In this document: piece after piece, positions 1 to 10,190 of the stretch
How the letters are laid out: every line of letters begins with the position of its first letter
Position numbering within the stretch: position 1 is the stretch's first letter
Origin: Sorex araneus
Taxonomy: Eukaryota > Chordata > Mammalia > Eulipotyphla > Soricidae
Assembly (NCBI RefSeq): GCF_027595985.1
Contig: NC_073302.1
Span: forward strand, 403,480,003-403,544,002
Length of the DNA stretch: 64,000 bases
Direction: 5' to 3'
Program-made: the position numbers and the translations under genes
Notes under the pieces: generated by a model
What the model saw: only the letters and a program-made list of their open reading frames with translations
Told to the model about the DNA's origin: nothing
Databases searched by the model: none

Positions 1-1790
1 GGGGTAGGTTTGGAGTTGCAATGTGGTAAGCCTGAAACTCTGTTATTAATGGTATTATGAATCACAGAGCCTAATTTAAAATTGGGGGATAAAAAATTTC
101 CGAGAAAAATTTTGAAGTTCCAAGTAAAACATGAAAGAGAAGAACACCAAGACATATTGTATTCAAAGTGGCAAAAGACAAATGACAAAATCGCAGCATA
201 TATGGAAATGTTATAATTATTAGGAAAAAATTAACATAGAGAGTTTCTATGGTGATGTGATTGAAAAGGTAGCCTGGAGATGATGACTTCTTTTATAACA
301 GTATTTCATTGAAACTTTCAAGTACTATTTATGGCATTTACTGCTTTTAGACTATGATTTCCGTTCTCTGACTCTAAATACTTCAATTATTGAAATCCAA
401 ATTAACCTTTATAACCATCCTGGATTTGTATGATAGCAATGTTTTTGCTTATAACTGTCTGTCTTATGGTTATGCCCCCACTGTTATGATAACAGTGTTT
501 TGGCTTATAACTGCCTTGTGGTTATACTCCCAAAGAAAGAGATGTTTCTCTTATGATGTTTTTATTATAAGAGAGTCAGTAAATGATCTACAGAGTTCAC
601 ACTTTGACAGAATATGATCACATCAGTGGAAATGCATGCAGGGTCTGCTATTGCAGTTGTAAATCAAAAAGACATTTGTACTGCCTAGTTCTCCTTGCAA
701 ACGCACCTCTAGATTCATGGTAAACTTATAAAGCTTTCTTGAGATTAGAAAATTGGATTCTGGTGAATCCCAGTGCTTACCCAATTTATACCCAGAAGAT
801 ATTATATAAAGTTACACATTAAATTTTTCCTCTCCTTCCTGTTAGCTTTCCCTGCCAAAGGATATGCCAACTTTTTGTTAAAGAAAGCACTCAAAGGAAA
901 GAGCTTTTCTCTCCCTCTGGGTTATTCAGTCCCTTATGTCTGATTTCCTACAGAGTGAAAATTATTGGTGGAAACTCATTAGAACAGAGTTTGTGGATTG
1001 GACATCTTTGTACCAGGAAAAGTAAATGAAATTCCCACTTCATTTCACATACGATAGCAAATTGTCACCAAGAAGACAACAATGAATGCCAACTTCAGAT
1101 ATGAACTGTGTCCCCCTGGGAGAATGTTGGCTTTGGAGGAGAGTTGAGTAAGGTGCTAAGATGGGTGAAGAAACCATACTCACTAGAAAACACTTTTTCC
1201 TTGCAGAATAGTATCTGAAATTCCATGGTTTTGTGTTTCACTTCTTAGCAAAGTTTAGACTTTGTTAAGTTGTTGAATTGAAATTAACTTAAGGAAAGGA
1301 AATGTTCAAAATCTTATCACTCCTTGTATTTTATCAGAAATAAGTGTCCGATCCTGTCTTATGTTTTAGGAATGGGAAGAAGATGCCTTAGAATAGAGAA
1401 GTGAAGCAAAGTAGCTTAAAGCAAGCCCTCCAACTCCTGCCTTGCAGTGCTCTCTGTGTCTTGTTGGTTCATGTACCCACAGAAGCAAGGGAGAATCCAA
1501 AGGTCCTGGTTGCTTCTTATGAAGAACAGGAGAGAATTCTTTCATAAATAGGAAATTCAGAGGGTCTTAAGTCAAGAGAAAAGGGAATTGGGAGACTCTA
1601 GTGCTATCATGTTGCTGTTGGTAATCACCAGTTAGGTCTTAAGCCAACACAGTTGGTCAACTATAAAGGAATAACTGTTGTGGGCTAAGTTCTAGTGCTT
1701 GGTGATTAAATGGAAATTAAAGAACAACTTATTATCATCCTTTCAACTATTCAGTAAGAAAAATCAAACCGACAGATGCCACCACGACAT
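1..1790. other. Unannotated unique DNA
   Basis: I see no exon, RNA gene or recognisable repeat family here. The only internal structure is a diverged direct duplication at about 429-533, in which a segment beginning 'tatgata' recurs 56 bp later. Open frames are short and have no coding character. Confidence 0.5.
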
Positions 1791-1800
1791 CCCAGTTTCC

Positions 1801-2612
1801 TGTGTTCTACAGCCATAGTCAGCCCCACCTTGTTTCTCAGCATGGTTGGTTGATGCTGAGTCCCTAGACCCTGTCTCCTTCCAGCTATTTGCAGACAGAA
1901 TTCAAAGGACAGTGGGACATTTTTGTGCCCTGAGCACTGGTGAGAATGGGTCTGGTTACAAAAGTTACTACTTCCACCGAATTATGCCCAGATTTATGTG
2001 CCAGGGTGGAGACTTTTCTTACCACAATGGCAGTGGGGAGAACTTCGACAATGAGAATTTCATCCTAAAGCATACGGGGCCTGGCATCTTTCTTGTCCAT
2101 GGCAAATGCCAGCCCCAACACCAATAGCTCCCAGTTTTCTACTGTACTGCCAAGACTGAGTGGTTGGTTCTCGGAGACTTTAGCAAGGCTGGGCAGCAGC
2201 ACTCCCTTCTTTGTGGGTGGGGTTCACTCCTGACCTGGGGTCAAAGATGGCATTCCTGAGTTTGCTCCAGAACCCCAAAACCTCATTGGAAAGCAAGCAT
2301 GTATTGTTCGGCAAGGTGAAGGAGGGCATGAATATTATGGGGACCATGGAGCACTTTGGGTCCAGGGATGGCAAGACCAGAAAGAAGGTAATGATTTCTG
2401 ATGGTGGACAAATCGAAAGGAGCTAGTTCTCTTAGTCATGAGACCATTCCTTCCTTCTTCAGTTCAGAAGAGCATGCCGTACCCCCACATGCTCAGAATT
2501 TCCTTTGGCCCCAGTGCTCTCCCTGTGGTTCCCTTGCATAGTTTCCTATCCCCCCTCCTCCAAGTATAGCTGGATTTCAGGGTTGTTTATGATTATGAAA
2601 TAAAAAAAAATA
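1801..2612 (+). pseudogene. PPIA: PPIA (cyclophilin A) processed pseudogene
   Basis: This is an intronless retrocopy of the cytosolic peptidyl-prolyl isomerase A mRNA. A degenerate start (ATA for ATG) lies at 1815-1817 after 'tgtgttctacagcc'. Two frames cover the protein: 1846-2127, with cyclophilin blocks such as [22 protein letters not shown] and [13 protein letters not shown], and 2211-2426, with [10 protein letters not shown] and HFGSRDGKT. The 3' UTR is also retained, ending 'tttatgattatgaaataaa' at about 2587-2605 and then an A-rich tail. Damage includes the lost start, a loss of about six codons before NENFILK, a 4-nt insertion near 2090, a 1-nt loss near 2140, and about 120 bp of unrelated sequence at 2168-2287. 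The normal stop also appears lost, so the frame runs two codons on to a TAG at 2424. It is not expected to make an isomerase. Confidence 0.93.
2168..2287. other. 120-bp insertion in the PPIA pseudogene
   Basis: The PPIA coding sequence passes from the codons for 'TEW' to those for 'KHVVFGK' without interruption in the parent gene. Here about 120 bp of unrelated sequence lies between 'gagtggttgg' and 'ggaaagcaagcatgt'. It has no A-tail and no obvious target duplication, and I cannot assign it to a repeat family. Confidence 0.6.
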
Positions 2613-2639
2613 AGTAATACTTGTTTTAAAAACAGAAAA

Positions 2640-4070
2640 ATCACACAGGCACACAAAATAAGTAACAACAATTCAAAACAATTTGTCAGTACAAATTAGT
2701 AAAACAATGACAGTGTGCAGGTTAAAGCTGAATCTGATCAGTATCGAAAACTCTACTTTCAGAAAAGAGATGAGTTTACTAGAAGGCAATATCAGACAAA
2801 AGACAAGGAATGAACCTAATCCTGCATGGTATTTTTGCTTTTGATTTTGAACAACTGTCCCAATGTAGAATTATGTATAGACATTGGTTGCATGAGCTTC
2901 TAGGCTTCAATTACCAGAATATTAGAATATTCTTCAACAAAATAGGCACCATCTGCTGCTATTTAATGTAGAAATAGGACTATAGATTGAACCGTGGAAA
3001 ACTTTGGCCCACTCCTCTGATCTTCTAGTACATAATATACCTCTCCCCTTGCACTTGTGATAGCATCACACTCAGTTCATGCCTGTTTCCCCCAACAATT
3101 TTAAAGTTCTCAAAAGTTGGCTCATATTTTCTTCACCCCAGTAACTCTGATAGCTAACATAGGGGTAGAATATACTTGGCACTAAATAATAAACATTTAT
3201 TTAAACAATATTAATTGAGCATCACTCTATGGGATGCTTGCTCTCACAGTTCTTAATGTAATGCCTGCCAGTGAGTACACAAGTGGACAAAGGAGAGGCT
3301 AGATAGATGGCTGGGTACTTAGGTATCATTGGTGTTGTCAGGATATTGTAAAGTCTACGAGCCCTTTTTCTTCAATGGGATAAAAACAACAAAACCGTTG
3401 GGTTGGAAAAACTGGTCCTTATTTTACAAATAAATATGTTCTTAAAGGTCCTAATTTTCCTTCAAAGGCACAAAGCTTTGTGATTGGCTGGAAGAGAAGG
3501 TTGCTTTCAGGGGTAACTGGCCTGGCAGGACAACAGGGTCAAATATGACCACAGCCCCCAGGCCTAAACACCAGAGAGCTGTTTCATCAGTCTTAAATTA
3601 GGCTTGTCTATACAAAATTTTGCCTAAGCTCATTCTATTCTAATTCTCGATTCAGTCAGCTCATCAATCCTATTTACAAAATGTCTAATATTCACTTATG
3701 TGCTGTTCTTCTCAAGAGTACCATGATGTGAGTATCTAGCTAAGTCTAATGTTTGTAGTTTTAATCTCAGAAGTACAATCAAATTTCACCCCACTAGTCT
3801 GGAAAATAAACAGCCATCAAAATAGTGATAACTATTTAGCAACTAACCCTAAGTGACCTTGAGTTTTCTGAAAAAGAAATTGAATGGGCAAGCAAAACAT
3901 TTCTTAAATTTATAAAAGAATGAGGATATAAAACTCCCTTAATAGAGAACAATGTCTTTGAATTTGACACACATCACTAATGATGAACACCCTAATCTCT
4001 AAAATTGTTTGAACTGAGCAGATAGATAAAGTGGTAGAGCAACTGCCTAACATGTGTAAGATCGTAAGCT
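2640..4070. other. Unannotated DNA with a possible MIR-like remnant
   Basis: No coding signal is seen. Around 3180-3235, an 'aataaacatttattt' run followed by 'ttgagcatcactctatggga' resembles the start of a MIR or the end of an L2, but is too diverged to be sure. The remainder is AT-rich and not recognised. Confidence 0.35.
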
Positions 4071-4071
4071 C

Positions 4072-4360
4072 TGTGCTGAAAGTAGATTATAGATCAAACA
4101 TGATGGCCACTATTTACCTGCATTGCAAACCATAACACCCAATAGGAGAGAGAGCAAACAAAAGGGAACATGCCTGCCACTGAGGTGAAGGATGGGGGGT
4201 GGCAGGATACTGGGAACATTGGTGGTGGAAAATGGGCACTGGTGGAGGGATGGATGCTCAACCATTGTATGACTGAGTGACCACAAAAGAGTGTAAGTCT
4301 GTAATTGTACCTAATGGTGTTTCATAAAAAAATTAAAAATGTAAATAAATAAATAAATAA
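4072..4360 (+). mobile_element. L1 3' end (3' UTR and A-rich tail)
   Basis: The sequence from 'gtgctgaaagtagatta' through 'gatactgggaacattggtgg' and 'ggatgctcaaccattgtatg' matches the 3' UTRs of the L1 copies ending near 12240 and 52690. It closes with an A-rich (AAAT)n tail at 4342-4360. It is 5'-truncated with no ORF2 remnant, and abuts the 3' end of the RTE LINE tail to tail. Confidence 0.8.
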
Positions 4361-4362
4361 TT

Positions 4363-5304
4363 TGTATCACTTTTCATCCCGTTGATCTTCAATTTGTTTG
4401 AGCGGGCGCCAGTAATGTCTCCATTTGTCCCTGTCGCGTGCTAGTCTCGCCCAATGATATCTGCTCACTCCAGGAACAGGAAGACCCTCAAATCGTTCAT
4501 TCAGGGTTTTGATGAAGAAATCTGACCATCTCATGGTGGGCGGCCACGTGGTCTTTTGACGTCCCGTGAAATCCAGTCAGCTCTAGTCCAGCGGTCATCT
4601 CTGAATCTCATTACATGTCCTGTCCATCTGATTTTTGATGCCTTGGTAAACGAGAGAGCGTCTCTGATTCTTGACCATCATTGGAGGTCGGAACTCCGGA
4701 TTCCTTCTCTCACTTGAGTGAGATGTAATACTCCAAGCACAGGTCTTTCATTCCTCTTTGGGATACCCAAATAGCGTTCTCATCCTGTTTTTGTAGGGCC
4801 CAGGTCTCTGAGGCATATGCTAGTTTGAAGAACGGTGGAGTCAAGAAGATGTGCCCAGAGCCAGAGGTTCTTTGTCATCTCAACCACTTCTTCAATGTTC
4901 TTGAAGGCTTTCCACGCTACTCTCTTCCTCCTACACAGTTCTGGCGCCAAGTCATTCCACCCAGCTATACATAGCTGCTGCATTCAGAGATGTTCATTCT
5001 GTTGAGAGCAAATGGAATGTCAGGGACTAGTTCATTTTTCATGAACATTGTTTTGCTGAGATTCAGCTGCAGTCCGACATTTCCACACTCGCGGTCAAAG
5101 TCAGCCAGCATTTGTGCCACCTGGCTAATGTTGGTGTTATGAGAATGATGTCATCAGTGAGGCAGAGGTGGTGTAGTTGCCAACTGTCTATCTTCACTCC
5201 CGTTCCTTCCCATTCCAGTCATCGCATGACGTTCTCGAGAATGGCACTGAAGAGTTTCTATGAAATGGTATCACCTTGCCGAACCCCTCTCTTTACATCA
5301 ATGA
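4363..5304 (-). pseudogene. RTE LINE RT motif C and C-terminal region
   Basis: The rest of the reverse transcriptase is spread over several frames. VKRGVRQGDTIS is followed by a stop. Motif C reads LTDDIIL near 5140-5160; the paired aspartates are kept but the usual FADD is altered. The C-terminal part reads [17 protein letters not shown] and [14 protein letters not shown] near 4400-4530, then a stop about 6 bp before the element's end. The last ~65 bp are the part shared with the RTE-tailed SINEs. Confidence 0.82.
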
Positions 5305-5859
5305 TCATTCCTTGTAGAATGGTGAGATCCTGGTGTTGATTCCGCAATATAGCTCTCGGAGGATCTTGATGTACTGAATTTGAACGCCCTGTTTGGCTAA
5401 GGCTTCTATGACTGCTTCAGTCTCAACAGAATCAAAGGCCTTCTTTAAATCGATGAATGTTAGACAGAGCGGCAGCTCTCTGATGAACTCTCGTGAAACT
5501 TCAATGAGCTTGGTCACTGTGTGGATATGGTTGATCATGCTGAATCCTTTTTGGAACCTGGCTTGCTCGCATGGTTGTCCTTTGTCTAGTGTTCTGCCTA
5601 TTTTATTCAGAATGACTTGAGTGAACAACTTGTAGATGACAGACAACAGGCAGATTTGACGATAGTTGCCAATGTCATATATGTCTCCCTTCTTGTACAA
5701 CAGAACGGTCCTGCTGGTTTTCCATTGGGATAGAACCTTGCATACAGACAGGTAGCCTGTGAAGAGCTGAGCCAGTGTATTGATAAGTACTGGTGGCAGA
5801 TTCTTCAGGTGTTCAGGTCTGACCTTGTCTGGACTGGATGCTATACGCATCTTTACCAA
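5305..5859 (-). pseudogene. RTE LINE reverse transcriptase, N-terminal half
   Basis: An open 184-codon segment holding the early RT blocks: RPEHLKNLPPVL (residues 14-25), LLYKKGD and NYRQICLLSVIYKLF (53-79), QARFQKGFS (99-107) and motif A, FIDLKKAFDSV, with its catalytic aspartate (135-145). The segment ends near 'ISPFYKE'. Downstream frames continue the domain after a frame break. This RT copied the LINE's own RNA, and its relatives are the likely source of activity for the RTE-tailed SINEs in the window. Confidence 0.9.
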
Positions 5860-6404
5860 TGAAATGGTATAATCCTCTCCATTGCCCTTCTGGAAGATGT
5901 GATAGATCCATCAGGATATTGGAGGGCAGTCATCTTGGTCTTGTAGTTGGCAAAGGACAGGGGTGCATTGCAAATATTTTTCCCAGCTTCTCTCGCATTG
6001 TGCAATACTGCTGCTCTTCTCTCATTGAGGTCTTCCTTTATCGCTTCTCTGCACAGCTTTGGGATCTCAGACGTTAGCTTGTGGTTGCCTGAGGCTCGTG
6101 CCAAACCATGTTGGTGAATGAGTTCGATAGGTTCCGAGGTCAGGTGTCTATTTGTGGCTTTCTCACTCTCGGCATTCTTTGCCCAGTCATAGGGGTGCTG
6201 AACCCGTAGATCATATTCCTCATCAATGTTGTCAACAATGGCATCTTCCCACGTTGCCACAATAGTGCCAAAGAACCCCCAGTTGGTGATCATTCTGGGA
6301 GTTCTCTTCTTAAACTTATTTGCAGTCATCTCTCCCCACTCTGTGAAGTAGAATTTTACACGAAGAAGAAGGTAGTCCGATCCCGTTTGGAATTTTGAGA
6401 CCAC
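5853..6404 (-). pseudogene. RTE LINE endonuclease-RT linker, open segment
   Basis: An open 183-codon stretch beginning in the last endonuclease motif (TGSDYLLLRVKF) and running through the charged linker with ANKFKKRTPR, EDAIVDNIDEEYD, ERRAAV and FANYKTKMTALQ. It ends at a stop beside the reverse-transcriptase segment, which is in another frame. Compared with what I remember of the family, some 40-50 residues between the linker and the first RT block appear deleted at the junction near 5855. Confidence 0.8.
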
Positions 6405-6409
6405 AGTGA

Positions 6410-6962
6410 CATCAGTCAGACAAACCTTCAGTTGAATATGATGTGGTCAATTTTGTTATGGAACTGTCCACCAGAAGACTCCCATGTTCAATGTTTAGAT
6501 TCGGCCTTCTGGATCTTTGAGTTACCATGGATTATCTTGGTCAACATGATGAACTCAGACAGTCTCTCACCCTGCTTGTTCCATTCTAGGCCATGGGACC
6601 AAATGTGAAGTTCTTCGGGTGACCTTCTCGGTCCTATCTTGGCATTAAAATCACCAACAATGATCTTTTAGAAGGTGTGGTCTTCTTTATAGAACTTTTC
6701 AAGCTCCATGTAGAACTTCTCAATTTCTTCTTCATCATAGTTGGATGTTGGTGCATAGACGACGAAGATAGAAACTGCCGGCAGTGATCCACATCTATTC
6801 AAGCATAATCATCCAATTCGTGTTGTTAGGATTTTGAATGAATCAATGCTCATGGCCAAGTTTGTGTTGACAAGGACACCGATGTCACCGACGCCTCTGT
6901 TGTCACATTTTCCGAGGAACAGCTCTTCTCCAGTGTCGAAAATGGCATGATGTGATTGATGC
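6410..6962 (-). pseudogene. RTE LINE endonuclease domain, broken
   Basis: Minus-strand reading across frames gives endonuclease motifs in the right order: VYAPTSNYDEEE (about 6720-6770), VGDFNAKIG (about 6625-6665, the catalytic DFN block), a tryptophan-rich WTWESSGGQF block with IDHI (about 6440-6500), and a degenerate SDY for the usual SDH near 6380. The N-terminal third of the domain is absent. Stops lie near 6425 and 6665 and there is a frame change near 6800. In an intact element this domain nicks target DNA for target-primed reverse transcription. Confidence 0.85.
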
Positions 6963-7179
6963 CTTATTTTTTAGATAAATAAATAAATTTAAAAATAGTT
7001 TTAAAAATACCTGGCACCTTGTGCTTTCCATAATGCCAGGGATAGCCCTAGTGGTCCCCAGCAATAAGAAATATAAGGTTTTTCTTTGATAGTCTCAAGC
7101 ACTGCTAGTCTTAAGCCAAGCTCTGTTAGGTGTAGCTCCTATAAAAATAAATAAAATGGGAAATGTTAAAAACTGTATG

Positions 7180-7351
7180 GTGCCAGAGAGAGTTCAAAGG
7201 GGCTGCAGTGCATGCTTTGCAAGTAGAAGGCTCAAGTTTTATCCCCAGCATTGCACAGTTCCCCAAGCGCCACAAGAAGCAAATTTCCCAGTACTAAGCC
7301 AGGAGAAGCTTCTGAGCAGCATCAGGCCTTGTCTTAAAAAAAAAAAAAAAG
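7180..7351 (+). mobile_element. Old tRNA-derived SINE
   Basis: Begins 'gccagagagagttcaaagg', keeps 'gcatgctttgcaagtagaagg' in place of the usual A/B-box spacing and 'ccccagcattg', and ends in an A-tail at 7337-7350. It is an older subfamily than the 'ggctggagcgatag' copies. More diverged SINE-like DNA lies just upstream (about 7010-7155). Confidence 0.6.
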
Positions 7352-7359
7352 AAATCTGC

Positions 7360-7445
7360 ATAGCCCTTCAAAAACGATCTCTTGATCCTCACAACCAATC
7401 ATGTTGTGAGGTTGATGAGGAGATAGAAATGGTATATACCATGTG
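7360..7445 (+). repeat. MIR fragment
   Basis: The run 'gatcctcacaaccaatcatgttgtgaggttgatgaggaga' (given here for position, about 7384-7425) followed by 'aaatggtgaaact' corresponds to the central part of MIR. The downstream part has been overtaken by the TTCC microsatellite. Confidence 0.6.
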
Positions 7446-7505
7446 ACAAATGGTGAAACTTTAGACTTTTTCTTTTTTCTTTTTTGCCTAATCTATAACT
7501 TAGTT

Positions 7506-7616
7506 CTCCCTCCCTCCCTCCCTCCTTCCCTCCCTCCCTCCCTTCCTCCTTCCTTCCTTCCTTCCTTCCTTCCTTCCTTCCTTCCTTCCTTCCTTCCTTC
7601 CTTCCTTCCTTCCTTC
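7506..7616. repeat. (TCCC)n/(TTCC)n microsatellite
   Basis: About 110 bp of pyrimidine tetranucleotides, switching from TCCC to TTCC units midway. Open frames across it are repeat artefacts. Confidence 0.97.
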
Positions 7617-7619
7617 AAT

Positions 7620-7692
7620 TTTTTTCAATAGCAGAATTAAATCCAAGGCCTCACATTTCAAAGCAAGTAACCACTGAGCTACTTCCCTGGCC
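7620..7692 (-). mobile_element. Old SINE fragment, head only
   Basis: The run from 'aaggcctcacatttcaaagc' to 'gagctacttccctggcc' is the reverse complement of a diverged SINE head. Its downstream part lies across the microsatellite. Confidence 0.5.
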
Positions 7693-7703
7693 TTTATAAT
7701 TTT

Positions 7704-8088
7704 ATTTTATTTTATTTTATTTTATTTTATTTTATTAAATCACCGTGTGGAAGATTACAATGCTTTCGGGCTTAGGTCTCAGTTATACAATGCTGAAACA
7801 ACCATCCCTTCACCAGTGCCCATATACCACCACCAAAAAAAACAAAAAACAAAAAACAAAAAACCCACACAGTACACCTTCCATCCCGCCCCCCCACCCC
7901 CTACCTTGTAACTGATAAGTTTCATTTTACATTCTGTTTACTTTGGTTACATTCAATATTTCAACACAAACCTCACTATTGTTGTTAGGAGTACCCCACT
8001 AGATTCAGACCTACTGTGAAGACAAATAAGGTCGCGCGGCCGCAGTAGCGGCGGCGCGGTTTTAAATTTCTGTACTTTAACAAGAAGT
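7704..8088 (-). mobile_element. Complete L1-tailed non-autonomous retroposon, 385 bp
   Basis: An exact 18-bp target duplication, 'cctggcctttataatttt', flanks this element at 7686-7703 and 8089-8106, so both ends are defined. On the minus strand it starts near 'acttcttgttaaagtacag', has a GC-rich head at 8030-8060 containing 'gcggccgc', then 'cacagtaggtctgaatc' and a G-rich stretch. It ends with the same module as the L1 copies here ('cactggtgaagggatgg', 'cattgtataactgag') and a (TAAAA)n tail at 7704-7737. It has no coding frame, and the tail points to L1 mobilisation. Confidence 0.88.
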
Positions 8089-8499
8089 CCTGGCCTTTAT
8101 AATTTTCAAATAAAGATAAGAGTGCAGTAGACACTCAGGTGTCCATCAGTAGAACTGAACCATTATTAGTATTTGCCTTTCATTTATACATGTATGAAAC
8201 ATTCTTTTGCTAGACTGTTTGAAAATAAGTCGCAAGCATCATACAACTTATTTTCATATATTTATATGATGTTTGAAATATTTAAATTACCTTTAACTAT
8301 TTTTAAAATTCATCAGTAAAACTAATTGCATTCTTCTTTTAAGTTTTACTCTAATAAAATTAGAAATTATCATCTAGTATCACATAATATTTAAATTATT
8401 TATGTTTAGATTTCCCCCAAGTGTCCCCTAAAAATCTTTTTAGTTCTATTTTTTTTAATTTATTTAAATATCTAGTTAAACTGTGTGTTCTTTTTTTTT

Positions 8500-9173
8500 A
8501 TTTTTATTTTTTTATAATTTATTTATTTTTAATTTAGTTCTATTTTTGAGATATAATTTATATGCCATAAAATTTATTCTTTCAAAGTATGCAATTTTGT
8601 GGGTTTTGTATGCCATGCACCATCATGACTAAATTTCAGTATATCTTCATTATCTAAGGAAATTTTTTATCAACTAACAGTCACTCTTAATTCCTTCTTC
8701 CCCTGCAGCCCTTACCAACCACTTAATTTATTTTTCAATTATGTGGATTTACCTTGTACGAGCATTTTACATGAGATAATATAATATTTAGCTATTATAC
8801 CTATCTTTTCCACTTAATACAATGGTTTCAACGTGGTAGAATGCATCAGTGGTCCATTTTTCATGGCTGAATTATATTTCATGTGTGCATATGCTATATT
8901 TTATTTATCTATTCATCAGGTAAATTGATTCCACTTTGGAACTATTATGAATAATGTTGCTATGGACACTTGTGCACAATTTTTTGTGTTTGGACATAGG
9001 TTTTCTATATGTAGGAGCATAATTTCCAGACATATGATAATAATATGTTTATTTTTTAAGTACTTCCAAAGTACTTTCCAAAGTAGAACAATACTACAAT
9101 TTCCATCAGCAATTAATAGGGTTTAATTAACTTGTTAATTGTCCAATTTTTTTTATTCAGCCATCCAAATTTG
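8500..9173 (-). mobile_element. Old L1 3' region, first part
   Basis: The plus strand reads as antisense L1 3' sequence: 'catggctgaattatatttca', 'tattcatcaggtaaattg' and 'ctattatgaataatgttgct'. A young SINE at 9174 splits it, and it resumes at 9359. No frame is intact. Confidence 0.78.
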
Positions 9174-9343
9174 CTTTTTTTGGGGGTGGTCACACCTGGC
9201 GATGCACAGGGGTTACTCCTGGCTCTGCACTCAGGAATTACCCCTGGCCGTGCTCAGGGGACCATATGGGATGCTGGGATTCGAACCTGGGTCGGCCCCG
9301 TGCAAGGCAAATGCCCTACCCGCTGTGCTATCGCTCCAGCCCC
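9174..9343 (-). mobile_element. Young SOR-type SINE, A-tailed class
   Basis: Near-consensus antisense copy flanked by an exact 15-bp duplication 'agccatccaaatttg' (9159-9173 and 9344-9358). It contains 'cgatgcacaggggttactcc', 'ggaccatatgggatgctggg' and ends 'gctatcgctccagcccc'. It inserted into the older L1, so it post-dates it. Confidence 0.96.
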
Positions 9344-9358
9344 AGCCATCCAAATTTG

Positions 9359-10190
9359 AAGGAATATCTCAATGAGGTTTTAATGTGTATTTGGTAACAA
9401 TAATAGTAATGCTGCTGAGAACTTTTTCATTAATCTATTGACCACTCATATGCCTTTTTGGAAATCTATATTCAAATCCCTTGCAAATTTAAACAATATG
9501 TTGCTTTCCGTTTATTGTTTACATGTAAGTGTTCTTTATATGTTCATTAAGGTATGCCAGATCTTTATTAGATACATATTTACAAATACTTTGTCCCATT
9601 CTGAGTTGTGGTTTCACTTTCTTGAGGCTCTCTTTTGAGGACAGAATGTTTTTGGTTCTGATAACACTTAGGTTTTTCTTTCATTATTTGTTCTTTTTGA
9701 TCACATCTAAGAAATCACTGCCTAGGACAAGTTCACAGAGATTAGGCCTATTTCTTCTAAGGATTTCATAATATTTGTTCTTATATTTAAGTCTTTGATT
9801 CTGAATTGTGTTTTTTAAAAAACATTGATATCCAGTTTTCTTAATATGTTCTATGGAAAAGCCTATTCTTTCTTTATTGAAATCTCTGGCATCTTTATCA
9901 AAATCATTTGATTATAAATGCATGGGTTTATTTCTGGCATCTCAGTTCTATTCTATTTCACTGATCTTCATATATCTAAACTTATGCTAATTTTATGCTA
10001 TTGAGATTTTCTGTAAGTTTTGAAATTGTGGAGTGTATGTCTTTTAACTTTATTCTTCTTTTTAAGACTATTTTGGCTATTCTGGGTCCTCTGTACATCA
10101 TGTGAATTTTAATATCAGCTTGTCAACTTCTATAAAAAGACAAGGCTTTAATAGAAATTGTGTTTAATATTTTTAAAACTGAAAAATAGT
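9359..10190 (-). mobile_element. Old L1 3' region, second part
   Basis: This continues the L1 interrupted by the SINE. It includes antisense blocks 'tttggctattctgggtcctc' and 'cagcttgtcaacttctata', which are typical of ancient mammalian L1 3' sequence. Reading frames are destroyed. Confidence 0.75.

Larger units (their letters stand above)
4361..6962 (-). mobile_element. RTE-clade LINE (RTE1_Sar-like), 5'-truncated
   Basis: About 2.6 kb of a non-LTR retrotransposon. From 5' to 3' on the minus strand it encodes the second half of an apurinic-type endonuclease (about 6410-6960), a linker, a reverse transcriptase (about 5100-5860) and a C-terminal region ending in a TGA just before the 3' terminus at about 4363. 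The element ends without poly-A, in 'gtgatacaaa' and an AT-rich run, as RTE elements do. The N-terminal endonuclease motif is missing, so the copy is 5'-truncated (family length is about 3.2 kb from memory). Stops and frameshifts are frequent, so it is dead. The amino-acid blocks look like RTE elements of parasitic nematodes rather than mammalian BovB. From memory, such an element is reported in Sorex araneus as RTE1_Sar. Confidence 0.93.

Noticed and set aside
7506-7616. Regularly spaced repeats that could suggest a CRISPR-like array
   Set aside because: Simple tetranucleotide repeat without spacers, in a mammalian genome.
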